Shown here piece by piece: positions 25,965 to 33,993 of a stretch of DNA of 64,000 nucleotides. Under the pieces are notes generated by a model. The model did no database searches. It was given only the letters and a program-made list of their open reading frames with translations, and was not told the origin of the DNA. Numbering within the stretch: position 1 is the stretch's first letter; each line of letters begins with the position of its first letter. The position numbers were made by a program, and so were the translations under genes. The stretch comes from Deltaproteobacteria bacterium (GTDB taxonomy: Bacteria; Desulfobacterota; Desulfuromonadia; Desulfuromonadales; BM103): the NCBI GenBank assembly GCA_024636215.1, contig JAGXHL010000070.1, positions 19,198 to 83,197 of the forward strand. Reading direction: 5' to 3'.

Positions 25965-28900
25965 GACACGTTACGAATCACCGTCTGGTCAAGACGCTCC
26001 TGGTTAAGTTCTTCAATGGTCATGTTCCTGAGCACAGAGCATGAACCTTCGGCGTTATTGTGTACGAAGTTCACCGAACTGATGTATTTCTCGATCACGT
26101 TGATTTTCTGCAACGGGGTCAGAACCAGTAGTTGCAGATTGAGCATGCCGAACAGTTCCATACCGAAGCGGGCACTCTCTTCTGAGCCACGACCGAAAGC
26201 CTCATCGACGATGACAAAACGAAATGAGCGGGCTTTCTCTGCCCCAAACTGGTATGCCAGGGCAGAGGCCAGTATTGTGTATGCCAGTTTTTCTTTTTGC
26301 CCACCCGAGCGACCGCTGGAGCCTTCATAGACACATTTGATCTCATTCGATTCACGGAATTTTTCATGCGCCATAAAGTCAAACCACTTTCGAACGTCAG
26401 TAACTTTGTTACGCCATTCCTTATCGATCGCGGTAAAATCTCCGCCTCTATTCTTCAACCGTTCAACAATCTGTTTAACCTGAAGAAATTTCTCTTCGGT
26501 ATAAAGCGTTCGCTCATCAAGAATATTGGAGAAACAGGTCTTCAAATCTGCCTGGAATTGCCTGATTTCCGGGTCTGACACCAGCTTCGGGGCCATCTCG
26601 ATGTAGGTCCCCTTGACATAATCGATTTTTCGCAAGGACCAGTTAATCTGGCTCAGCCGGTCCTCGATATTCTTCTTTTCTCGATCCAGGGACTGTTCCA
26701 GATTGACCAAGCCTTGAATGGTATGTTCGCGCAAGAGTTCCCGAAAGCGCTCTCGGTGTTTGGGTAAGTCCTCTGTGACGAGACTTTTTAACGTCTTGCG
26801 CAACTCTGGGACCGATCGGATATCGATATCAATCTCCTGGCCTTCGACTGGGAAAGAGTCTCGATACTTGCCAATGGCTTTGAGTAAGCGTCCCTTTGAA
26901 TCATCCGCCGATCGTTCGGCCGCCCGACGAAAATCATCCATCCGCTTCCAGATCTCAGCCGCTATGCTTTTCGCGGTGTTGATCGTAAGCTGTTTGCGGC
27001 TCTCTTCCCAACGTTCAATTTCTTTTGCCAATTGCGCAAAGAGTTCTGCCCTGCCAGCCTCTTCAATAGCACTCAACAAATGATGCATCTCAGGCAGTGT
27101 TTCCTCGCGGCGCATCTGGATCGTCTTCTCGTTCCCTACAATTTCATCACGAAGCTCACCACGGGCATCCTCATTTTCACTCAAAAGTCTGTTCGTCGAC
27201 TCCAGCTCTTCACGAAGCTGCCGCAAACGATCAGAACTCTCCTCAATACGTCGCTTCTCCTCGGTGAGATTATCAATGCGTTTGGCATCGCCTTTCCAGT
27301 CAAGTCTTTCAAAGCTGTCGTAATCAGCAATTTTTCCGGCTACCGAGCGTTTTTGCCGATAGCTGTTCTCTTCGGCTTCAATCTTCCGGATTTCTTCAGC
27401 GATCTTTGCCAATTCTGCCTTTGTCCTGGAGAGATCCTGGGCCAGTGCGTCGATCTTCTTCTGATTGTTCCATCCTAGAACATAGGTTGATCGATCGCCG
27501 ATATGACGTCTGTCATCCTTTTCGTGGCGGTCTCCCCGGGTCTTGGAGAGGCCACTCTTCATGACGGCGTCCTGCTGGTTCCTGAATTCTTCGATGCTGT
27601 CACAACAAGCGATATCAAAACGCTTTTCAAGATGCCCGTCCAACCACCCTTTAAACTCAGTTCCAGCTTTGATGTTGATCTTGCCTATCAGCGATTTCTC
27701 GACCAGTCTGCTGCTGGCCGTAACATGAACCCTGGGAACCTTGTAGAACACAATCCGACCGGCCAAGTGGGTTTTGTCAACATAGAGACAAGCTTCCCGG
27801 TAAAGCTCTTCGGGGACCAGCACACTTAACGCAAAGTTATGGAGAATGCGTTCGATAGCCCCCTCCCAGACGCTCTCCTCTTCCTTGACTTCCAGCAGTT
27901 CACCGACAAATGGGAGTCTGTCGACATCAACGCCCACGGCGGCTGCGATACCCTGTCTAATTGTCAAACTTTTGTGGGGAATATTACTCCGCCGCTTGCG
28001 CAGTGAATCGAGTTCGTTTTGTATCCCTGCGATCTTCTCATCGCGCAGTTTTTCTTGTTTGACACGAAGATCGATCCGGGCTTCTTCCGCCTCATGTTTC
28101 AACCGATCGAGATCGGCGACAATCTTTGTCGACTTGATGCAAATCTCACGGAATATCGACTCGGATTCGGGAGGGGACATGCCGAGTGATAAACAGGCTT
28201 TGGAAAATTCAGCGTAAGCATCTTTTTTCTGCTGCTTTGACAGAGCCAACCGCTCCAATTCAGATTCGATTGCAGTGATCCGCCCTCCACCAGCATCAAC
28301 TATCGAATTACGAATCTCTTCAGCCTTCTCCTTCAGGTGAGCAGATTCGGCAAGTAAATTTGAAAGTTTTTCCTTCGCTCGCGAGTTTTCTCCTTCGAGA
28401 ATCTCAATCCGTTTTTCAATCATATCGATATTGAGCGAAGCGTAATAAGGCCTGACCGCCTCCAGCAGCTTTGCTCTGTGCGCCACGGTTTGCAGATAGC
28501 TCTGGAACTTAGTCGCCTCTGCATCGACTGGTTGCAGCAGCTCAATCTTCTTCTGGGCCTTGGCGACAGCCTCATGGGCTTCCGACAAACTGTCAAACCC
28601 TTCAATAACCTCGTCGACAACCGCCGGAGTATTCCCCTCATCGAGCATAAAGTCGCGAATAAATGTGGTCAGGTTAGGGACCTGCTTCATCGACATGGTA
28701 TGGCAAAACAGGCTGAGGGCCTGGTCACCCGGGATGCCCATGAGTCGGCAAAAGTGTTTGGAATACTTCTCAAAGCTGTCATGGAGTTGAACCGCGCTGT
28801 CCGAATCGAGTCGGCGCTTGAGTTCAGCAATCGTCTCAAAACTGGTGAAATGCGATTCGACACCAAGATCCTTCTCGGCAACAATGTACAACCTCTGAGG

Positions 28901-29332
28901 CGACTCCCCTTCATTCCGTATCCACAAAACCTGAACCAGGGTGATAACCTCTTTCAAGTTTCGGTTGCGAAACACAGCGAGAATGGTCGAATAGGTATTG
29001 GTGCCACGCAGAAAAACCGGCCTGGCTTTTTTGGTTTCCTCATCAATGTTATTGGAATACTGGCCTCGCACGTAGGAAGCAACGGTTCGCTCCCGGGCTG
29101 CTTCATCAGCTGCCTTGTTATAGGCAACCTTGCGGGGTGGTACCAATAAGGTCTGGAGAGCATCCCCGGCGGATGATTTCCCGGAACCAACATCTCCGGT
29201 CATCAGGGTCGTCTCGCCATTCGCTACAATGGTCCAGACCCTGCCGTTGAAGGTTCCCCAGTTAAATACCTCGGCACGGTCGAGACGGAATCCGTCGCTC
29301 GTGCCCTGGATATCAAGCCGTTGCTGTTGCAT
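25961..29332 (-). CDS. jetC: Wadjet SMC-like ATPase JetC
   Basis: A 1123-residue SMC/MukB-like ATPase. Walker A is GDVGSGKS (residues 46-53). Long coiled coils run from about 300 to 450 and 650 to 950, around a hinge-like central domain (about 470-620). The ABC signature is SGRSGGQKEKLAY (about 1006-1018), and Walker B is FVIVDEAF (Asp1043, Glu1044). It is the motor that loads on and extrudes DNA in the JetABC complex, allowing plasmids to be recognised by topology and size. The start overlaps jetB by 20 bp. No frameshift or lost catalytic motif is seen, so the system appears intact. Confidence 0.95.
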   Translation of the reverse strand: MQQQRLDIQGTSDGFRLDRAEVFNWGTFNGRVWTIVANGETTLMTGDVGSGKSSAGDALQTLLVPPRKVAYNKAADEAARERTVASYVRGQYSNNIDEETKKARPVFLRGTNTYSTILAVFRNRNLKEVITLVQVLWIRNEGESPQRLYIVAEKDLGVESHFTSFETIAELKRRLDSDSAVQLHDSFEKYSKHFCRLMGIPGDQALSLFCHTMSMKQVPNLTTFIRDFMLDEGNTPAVVDEVIEGFDSLSEAHEAVAKAQKKIELLQPVDAEATKFQSYLQTVAHRAKLLEAVRPYYASLNIDMIEKRIEILEGENSRAKEKLSNLLAESAHLKEKAEEIRNSIVDAGGGRITAIESELERLALSKQQKKDAYAEFSKACLSLGMSPPESESIFREICIKSTKIVADLDRLKHEAEEARIDLRVKQEKLRDEKIAGIQNELDSLRKRRSNIPHKSLTIRQGIAAAVGVDVDRLPFVGELLEVKEEESVWEGAIERILHNFALSVLVPEELYREACLYVDKTHLAGRIVFYKVPRVHVTASSRLVEKSLIGKINIKAGTEFKGWLDGHLEKRFDIACCDSIEEFRNQQDAVMKSGLSKTRGDRHEKDDRRHIGDRSTYVLGWNNQKKIDALAQDLSRTKAELAKIAEEIRKIEAEENSYRQKRSVAGKIADYDSFERLDWKGDAKRIDNLTEEKRRIEESSDRLRQLREELESTNRLLSENEDARGELRDEIVGNEKTIQMRREETLPEMHHLLSAIEEAGRAELFAQLAKEIERWEESRKQLTINTAKSIAAEIWKRMDDFRRAAERSADDSKGRLLKAIGKYRDSFPVEGQEIDIDIRSVPELRKTLKSLVTEDLPKHRERFRELLREHTIQGLVNLEQSLDREKKNIEDRLSQINWSLRKIDYVKGTYIEMAPKLVSDPEIRQFQADLKTCFSNILDERTLYTEEKFLQVKQIVERLKNRGGDFTAIDKEWRNKVTDVRKWFDFMAHEKFRESNEIKCVYEGSSGRSGGQKEKLAYTILASALAYQFGAEKARSFRFVIVDEAFGRGSEESARFGMELFGMLNLQLLVLTPLQKINVIEKYISSVNFVHNNAEGSCSVLRNMTIEELNQERLDQTVIRNVS

Positions 29333-29894
29333 AGTTTCGATACCCCTCCAGCAAATTATCGAGATCAGTCAAAGCGTCGGCATTGAAAGCGGCCTTGATA
29401 ATCCGACGGACCTCATAGGTGGTCTCTTCTGCCTTTTTCAGTTCATCAAGGAAGCCCATATCTGCAACCTTGGAAATATTACGTCGGATTTCGTCGTGCA
29501 ACTTGGCCTCATTGCTCTTTTCCGGGATGAAGGCTTTGACCATGTCGAAGACCTCCTCCTCGGTCATGATCAGACGCGGCTCCGAGGTCGAGGCGTCGTG
29601 CTCAGCCAGTCGCTTGCGAAGCAGCACACAGATCAGGCTGGTTTGAAAACCCAGTGGACGCTTGGGGATCAACCTCGGCAAGGGATCGGGATCGTCCTCA
29701 TTGGGGATCTGCTTTAGAAAAGCAAAACCTTCGGCCTCATCGAGGAAGAGTTCCAGGCCGACATTGACGAAATGCGAGTTGATGGCGGCAAATGAGCCAA
29801 GAATACTCGTCCAGTGACGTGGATGTTTGTCTTTATAGACCACGCCCTTCATCAAAGCGACGATTGCGTGAGAAATGTCATTTCGCCTGTCCAT
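29313..29894 (-). CDS. jetB: Wadjet MukE/kite-like subunit JetB
   Basis: A 193-residue DUF4194 protein. Conserved features visible are the central PLPRLIPKRPLGFQTSLICVLLRKRLAEHD region (in pieces: RLIPKRPLGFQTS and VLLRKRLAEHD) and a helical C-terminus ending LLEGYRNY. JetB is the MukE-like winged-helix subunit that bridges JetA and JetC. It starts 9 bp after jetA and its 3' end overlaps jetC by 20 bp. Confidence 0.92.
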   Translation of the reverse strand: MDRRNDISHAIVALMKGVVYKDKHPRHWTSILGSFAAINSHFVNVGLELFLDEAEGFAFLKQIPNEDDPDPLPRLIPKRPLGFQTSLICVLLRKRLAEHDASTSEPRLIMTEEEVFDMVKAFIPEKSNEAKLHDEIRRNISKVADMGFLDELKKAEETTYEVRRIIKAAFNADALTDLDNLLEGYRNYATATA

Positions 29895-29903
29895 GCGGCG
29901 CTC

Positions 29904-31334
29904 CTATCGAGTAAAGATCAGTCTCGGAATCTTCAGTTGAGTATCCCGGCCATCAATGGAAATATTGAGGATGTCCTTCTTGTCGTCACTGACGACAACC
30001 TTTTCATTGTCATGACCTACCTCGAAGTAGGCAATAATTTCGCCCACACCCCGGGTCACCGGGAATCTGTTGATCACCTCCGGCAGGGTGATTTGATCAT
30101 GATCGCGCAAGAGTCGCTTGATCCGGTCGTTCAGCTCGCCATAATCGATATCCTCGCGATTAAACAGAGCAGACACGTCGATATCAACTACCCCACCTTC
30201 CAGCATTACTCCCGAGAAATCTTCTGGTAGATTCGCTTTGTGCAGGGTTCTAGCCATAGTCAGGTCGATCTCTGGCAACGTTTCATCAATTTCAAAACAG
30301 AAATCCCGTGGTGAGTCGTCCTTAAGCTCCAAGGCTTTCTGCTCAATGTCGCGGATGATCTCCATGATTCGTTTGTTTTCGAGGTGAACACGGTCGTCGA
30401 TATAGCGGCGCAACTGGTCAGCAAGACGGTTGGTAGTCTTGTAAACTGCACGACCGGCATCAAGCAGGGCGTATTTCGCTCCCGGCAGGAATGAGTCCTG
30501 CGCCATGTCTTCAAGGGCCTCCAGGGCGAGAATATTTTCCAATAGCTCGGTTAACTCCTGCTGGCGGACCGGGTTCATCAGAAATTCCCAGAATGAGCGG
30601 AAGCTACATCCCTGGTCAGAGGTCGTAATACTTTCTCGGCGCTCAAAGACATTGTCCAGAACGGCCCCCTTGGGTGCATCAGCCGTTACAAATAGTTGCC
30701 GTGCTTCTTTATCGAGGTCACGCACGTTCTGCTCAACCTGGCGGAAATCAGCGACCAGACGCCGCGCCGTTTCTTCTGCCTCGATAAAGCGCTCTCGGAT
30801 TTGCGTTTCCGAAAAAGGTTTGTATCCACCCTTGCTGATCAGGTCAATTTCCCGATCGATTTCGTCTTTGGTGCGCTCCAGTTCCTGGATACGTCTTTCA
30901 GGACTATCAGATGCTTTCGAATCTATCTCGCGGAGCAAATTGAACACTGTGAGCAAACGAGATTCAGTGCCTACGAATGATTTCGGTTTCAGGTCCGAGA
31001 TCCATTCAAGAGCTTTGGCGACAGAAGGCGTCAGATCGTAGACAGGTTCGTCGCCCCGATCGGGGTAACGCTTGGAGAGATAGGCGTTATTGTCGCACCA
31101 AACAGCCAAGTGCTGCTTGGCTGTCATCTTGTGGGTATCTTCGCCGTATATTTCATGCAGACGAAACAACTCATCTTCCAGCAGAGACAAGAGTTCCTGG
31201 TGGGGAATGGATCGGCGGTTAGGCTCGATAAAAACTTTATGAAAAAAGGATAGGATCAGTGGTGCGCTCTCAGCGCTGATAACTCTGAGTGCCGGGTTGG
31301 TAGTTTTTAGTGCTTTTATGTATTCGTATTCCAT
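29904..31334 (-). CDS. jetA: Wadjet kleisin-like subunit JetA (DUF3375)
   Basis: A 476-residue DUF3375 protein, the MukF/kleisin-like subunit of type I Wadjet. The N-terminal winged-helix region (LILSFFHKVF, IPHQELLSLLEDEL) is followed by a helical and coiled-coil middle (about 130-260) and a C-terminal domain (VTRGVGEIIAYFEVG). DUF3375 in front of DUF4194, an SbcC/MukB-like ATPase and DUF3322/DUF2220 defines Wadjet type I. It is the first gene of jetABCD; the region upstream contains a small palindrome (31409-31423). Confidence 0.92.
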   Translation of the reverse strand: MEYEYIKALKTTNPALRVISAESAPLILSFFHKVFIEPNRRSIPHQELLSLLEDELFRLHEIYGEDTHKMTAKQHLAVWCDNNAYLSKRYPDRGDEPVYDLTPSVAKALEWISDLKPKSFVGTESRLLTVFNLLREIDSKASDSPERRIQELERTKDEIDREIDLISKGGYKPFSETQIRERFIEAEETARRLVADFRQVEQNVRDLDKEARQLFVTADAPKGAVLDNVFERRESITTSDQGCSFRSFWEFLMNPVRQQELTELLENILALEALEDMAQDSFLPGAKYALLDAGRAVYKTTNRLADQLRRYIDDRVHLENKRIMEIIRDIEQKALELKDDSPRDFCFEIDETLPEIDLTMARTLHKANLPEDFSGVMLEGGVVDIDVSALFNREDIDYGELNDRIKRLLRDHDQITLPEVINRFPVTRGVGEIIAYFEVGHDNEKVVVSDDKKDILNISIDGRDTQLKIPRLIFTR

Positions 31335-31408
31335 GGTTTACCCCAACAGCACCATGCCATCTGTAGCGACTTATGTCATCCTCTTCCCTGGACAATGCAC
31401 TTTTTAGA

Positions 31409-31423
31409 TGACACAATATGTCA
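31409..31423. promoter_or_regulatory. Small palindrome upstream of jetABCD, possible operator
   Basis: TGACA-CAATA-TGTCA, perfect 5-bp arms, 75 bp upstream of the jetA start on the minus strand. It lies where a promoter or regulator site would be expected, but it also touches the 3' end of a possible small gene. No bound factor can be named. Confidence 0.3.
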
Positions 31424-31675
31424 CTGCTGAAACTGTACTTTGTCGTCGAGCAACTCGTGCCCTGTAAGACATCGGTCGCGCAACCGTCCCACACGTTCTT
31501 CTTTTAGGCCGTTGTGGTTATAGACAGGCGCAAGGTTTGTCATGAATCGATCAATATCATATGGCGAAGGGCTTATTCCCAGACTACAGCGAACCGAATT
31601 CAGGGAATTCTTATCCACCGTCGAAGAGCAACGAAGCCCTATTGAAACTTCTTCAGAATTGGCAGGCTGGATCAT
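31421..31675 (-). CDS. Possible small hypothetical protein between the toxin module and Wadjet
   Basis: An 84-codon frame in the 390-bp gap between the SecB-like gene and jetA. I do not recognise it. The second half (FMTNLAPVYNHNG, EERVGRLRDRCL) is charged and could be folded protein; the first half is Ser/Cys-rich. There is no clear ribosome site before ATG 31675. An internal ATG at 31544 (MTNLAP) would give a 40-residue product. It may be a gene remnant or spurious. Confidence 0.25.
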   Translation of the reverse strand: MIQPANSEEVSIGLRCSSTVDKNSLNSVRCSLGISPSPYDIDRFMTNLAPVYNHNGLKEERVGRLRDRCLTGHELLDDKVQFQQ

Positions 31676-31725
31676 TTGGCGTCGAATTATGCGGACTCGC
31701 TAGATCCTATAAGCTGAAAACTTGA

Positions 31726-32151
31726 TTAGTTCTCTTGACCTTCAACAGCGTTAAGCTTGGTCAGCTCATCGTGAATCTTACAGAAATTCACCGGCGGCAA
31801 AAGCAGCGGCGGGAAACCAGCCCTTCTGGTAAGGTCGGCAACTGTTTCTCTGAGAAACGGGAATAAAATCGCTGCGCAATTGATATTGGCAATTTCATCG
31901 ATTTTCTCAATTTTGCCGATATCGCGGGAAAACTTGAACAGACCACCAATAACGAGATTGAACTCGAAGGGGAGATCCCCGTTATCCATTGATATCTCTA
32001 AAAAGATTTTGAGATCTTTCTTGTCAAATTCTCTGTTAATTTTAAAGCTGGGGTTTATCTCAATATCTTCACTTTTATTAACCTCACCCTTGAGGCTGAA
32101 GTTAAGACTTATGAGCCGATAATCTATAAATTGAAATGTATAATCTTCCAT
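31726..32151 (-). CDS. SecB-like chaperone of a toxin-antitoxin-chaperone module
   Basis: A 141-residue protein with the SecB C-terminal signature AILFPFLRETVADLTRRAG followed by FPPLLLPPVNF, which matches the ARETI-DLT-RGGFPP-L-PVNF pattern of SecB. The N-terminal strands (FQFIDYRLISLNFSL) also fit the SecB fold. It lies 11 bp after an mqsA-type antitoxin, the arrangement of chaperone-controlled toxin-antitoxin systems, where the SecB-like protein folds and protects the antitoxin. It is unlikely to be the cell's general export SecB. The gene is strikingly A+T-rich for this genome, suggesting transfer. Confidence 0.85.
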   Translation of the reverse strand: MEDYTFQFIDYRLISLNFSLKGEVNKSEDIEINPSFKINREFDKKDLKIFLEISMDNGDLPFEFNLVIGGLFKFSRDIGKIEKIDEIANINCAAILFPFLRETVADLTRRAGFPPLLLPPVNFCKIHDELTKLNAVEGQEN

Positions 32152-32162
32152 GTCAAATTCCG

Positions 32163-32681
32163 TTAAAAATTAACCTTATATTTAATTTCTCTATCAACTC
32201 CATAGCCTGGGTTATAAAGAGTCGCACCCCCAAGATCGACAACCTTCTTCAAAGGGACACCACGGGCAGCAGCTTTATTAATAACCTTAAGCGCATCTGG
32301 TTTTTCAAAAAGAATTCTTAATAGATGGTCAGTCGTCCTGTTTTGGGTGACCGTACCATTTTCATAGCGCGCAAAAGACTTCAACGCCACGCCTAAAATG
32401 TTTGCAAAAGCTTCCTGGGTAAAGCCAAGGGCCTCGCGTATCCTTTTGATCTCTTCCGAGGTGAGAAGCCCGTCGACCCTCCTTTGAAAATCCCGGATAG
32501 CCTTTTCAGACGAACGCATTGAAGCCTTGGGAACCAAAGACTCCTCACATTCATCACACGTATAAACAACAACATCTTTAACGGATAAACTCTCACCTTT
32601 GTATTTGAATGTCTTATCTTTGACTGTTCTGTGCAAATGACCTGTTTCGCAAACTGGGCAAACGTCATTCTCTTTATACAT
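32163..32681 (-). CDS. mqsA: MqsA-family antitoxin with C-terminal extension
   Basis: A 172-residue antitoxin. The N-terminal zinc domain has Cys8/Cys11 (VCPVC) and Cys42/Cys45 (TCDEC). The helix-turn-helix (about 75-130; LTSEEIKRIREALGFTQ, ILGVALKSFARYENG) binds DNA. E. coli MqsA ends near residue 131; here about 40 further residues follow (RGVPLKKVVDLGG, then an aromatic-rich tail with YNPGYG). In known toxin-antitoxin-chaperone systems such a tail is the chaperone addiction region recognised by SecB. An AGAGGGAT ribosome site precedes ATG 32681. It follows the toxin by 10 bp. Confidence 0.88.
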   Translation of the reverse strand: MYKENDVCPVCETGHLHRTVKDKTFKYKGESLSVKDVVVYTCDECEESLVPKASMRSSEKAIRDFQRRVDGLLTSEEIKRIREALGFTQEAFANILGVALKSFARYENGTVTQNRTTDHLLRILFEKPDALKVINKAAARGVPLKKVVDLGGATLYNPGYGVDREIKYKVNF

Positions 32682-32691
32682 TTTTATCCCT

Positions 32692-33012
32692 CTAAATCGT
32701 TGTGTGGAATGAAATAATCACACCCTGACCAATATCCGATTTTCTTAGCTTTATGTATAATACCGTGTCTCGCCAATCCATTTTATAGACATCCTGCATT
32801 TGTCCCGGCTTTTTCTCTGATGGCATCGTGTACTGAAAATTTGTTCTGGTCAGTTTTGATACCTGGCGAATCATGTCATAATCACTAGCGAAACCAAGCT
32901 CCACAGCATCATCCCAGGCACGCTCAGTGATGTGGCATCGCGAAGGATTGTTGATTAGCTCCAGTAACTCTGCAAGATCATAAGCAGGTTGGCTGTGGTC
33001 CTTGGGTGACAA
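32692..33012 (-). CDS. mqsR: MqsR-family toxin (mRNA interferase)
   Basis: About 106 residues matching the MqsR fold: LAELLELINNPSRCHITERAWDDA in pieces (LLELINNP, ITERAWDDA), ELGFASDYDMIRQVSKL, DFQY-like NFQYTMPS, QDVYKMDW, DTVLYIKLR and GVIISFHT. MqsR cuts mRNA, typically at GCU. Start choice: the frame is open up to a TTG at 33057, but a consensus -35 (TTGACA, minus strand 33067-33062) would put that codon upstream of the transcript start. The TTG at 33012, eight bases after GGAG, gives the length of E. coli MqsR, so it is preferred. First gene of the mqsR-mqsA-secB-like unit. Confidence 0.83.
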   Translation of the reverse strand: MSPKDHSQPAYDLAELLELINNPSRCHITERAWDDAVELGFASDYDMIRQVSKLTRTNFQYTMPSEKKPGQMQDVYKMDWRDTVLYIKLRKSDIGQGVIISFHTTI

Positions 33013-33061
33013 CGTCAAATCTCCGTATCGTGCATAACAATTAAGCCACGAGAACAAGCCC

Positions 33062-33100
33062 TGTCAAGCCAAAAGGTATCATTATGATACTTTCTGGCTT
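33062..33100 (-). promoter_or_regulatory. Palindromic operator and -35 box of the mqsRA-chaperone operon
   Basis: An imperfect 35-bp palindrome spans 33066-33100. Its core is GTATCA-TTA-TGATAC and its outer arms are AAGCCA / TGGCTT. On the minus strand it abuts TTGACA (33067-33062). The placement fits autorepression by the MqsA helix-turn-helix dimer, as known for mqsRA. No perfect -10 is visible; TTAATT 17 bases on is the nearest candidate. Confidence 0.7.
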
Positions 33101-33309
33101 ATTTTCACTTGAGCCGTTCCTTTGCAGGAAAGCGCTACATAATCCCGTGAAAGAATATAAGTCATCGTAATCATGCGCAATGAAAAACGACCCGGACGAA
33201 GAATCTCACGATGATAGTAAAGCCCAAGGAAAAGGATATTTTGCCATTCTGTGCCAAAACAGCTTATAATTGTCACCATTCAAAGGACAACCTTGGAGAT
33301 TCAAGTCGC

Positions 33310-33993
33310 ATGCGCATACTGATCATAGAGGATCAAGCCGAGATTCTGCAGAATATCGCCGACTATCTTGAGCTGAAGGGCTATTTTGTGGACTGCGCAT
33401 ATGACGGCCTGGGCGGCATGCATCTGGCCGTCACACAACCCTTCGATCTGATCATTCTCGATCTCATGCTGCCCGGCATAGACGGCATCTCCCTCTGTCG
33501 CAAGTTGCGCCAGGACGCGCGGCTCGATACACCGATCATCATGCTCACGGCCAGAGACAGCGTCGACGATAAGCTGACCGGGTTTCAGGCCGGTGCCGAC
33601 GATTACCTGGTCAAGCCTTTTTCTCTGCCTGAGTTGCATGCCAGGGTCGAAGCCATTCTGCGCCGTGGCCAGATCAGCCAAAGAAACCTGCTAACGATCG
33701 GCGACTTGAGCTACGACATGAACAGCCTTGAGGTGACGCGCCAGGGCAGGAAACTCAAGCTCAGTCCAATTGGTCTTAAGATACTGGAAGCATTGATGAA
33801 AAAAAGTCCTCACGTGGTCAAACGAGAGGCCCTCGAGGAGATCCTCTGGGGAGAAGACCTGCCGGGCAGCGACAGCTTGCGCAGCCACGTCCATACCCTT
33901 CGCCAGACTATCGACAAACCCTTTGACGCCCCCCTGCTGCACACAGTCCATGGCATCGGCTATTGTTTGAAAGACCAGTCAAATGGAATTTAA
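33310..33993 (+). CDS. OmpR-family response regulator
   Basis: A 227-residue regulator: receiver domain 1-120 (IIEDQAE acidic pocket, phosphoacceptor Asp51 in LILDLMLPG, TARDS, VKPFS Lys) and a C-terminal winged helix (about 130-222; LSPIGLKILEALM, SDSLRSHVHTLRQTID, VHGIGYCL). ATG 33310 is the first start that gives a normal receiver N-terminus. It overlaps the kinase gene by 11 bp. Its DNA targets are likely 11-bp-phased direct repeats; a set lies just after the operon (35245-35273), and one inverted copy of the same heptamer (CGTGAAA) lies upstream at 33146. Confidence 0.93.
   Translation: MRILIIEDQAEILQNIADYLELKGYFVDCAYDGLGGMHLAVTQPFDLIILDLMLPGIDGISLCRKLRQDARLDTPIIMLTARDSVDDKLTGFQAGADDYLVKPFSLPELHARVEAILRRGQISQRNLLTIGDLSYDMNSLEVTRQGRKLKLSPIGLKILEALMKKSPHVVKREALEEILWGEDLPGSDSLRSHVHTLRQTIDKPFDAPLLHTVHGIGYCLKDQSNGI

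Noticed and set aside
31726..32151. The general export chaperone SecB
   Set aside because: The signature fits SecB, but the position in an mqsRA operon, the A+T-rich composition and the extended antitoxin make a dedicated antitoxin chaperone much more likely.
33082..33279. A 65-codon minus-strand frame upstream of the toxin gene
   Set aside because: It covers the operator palindrome and promoter region and shows no homology or ribosome site.
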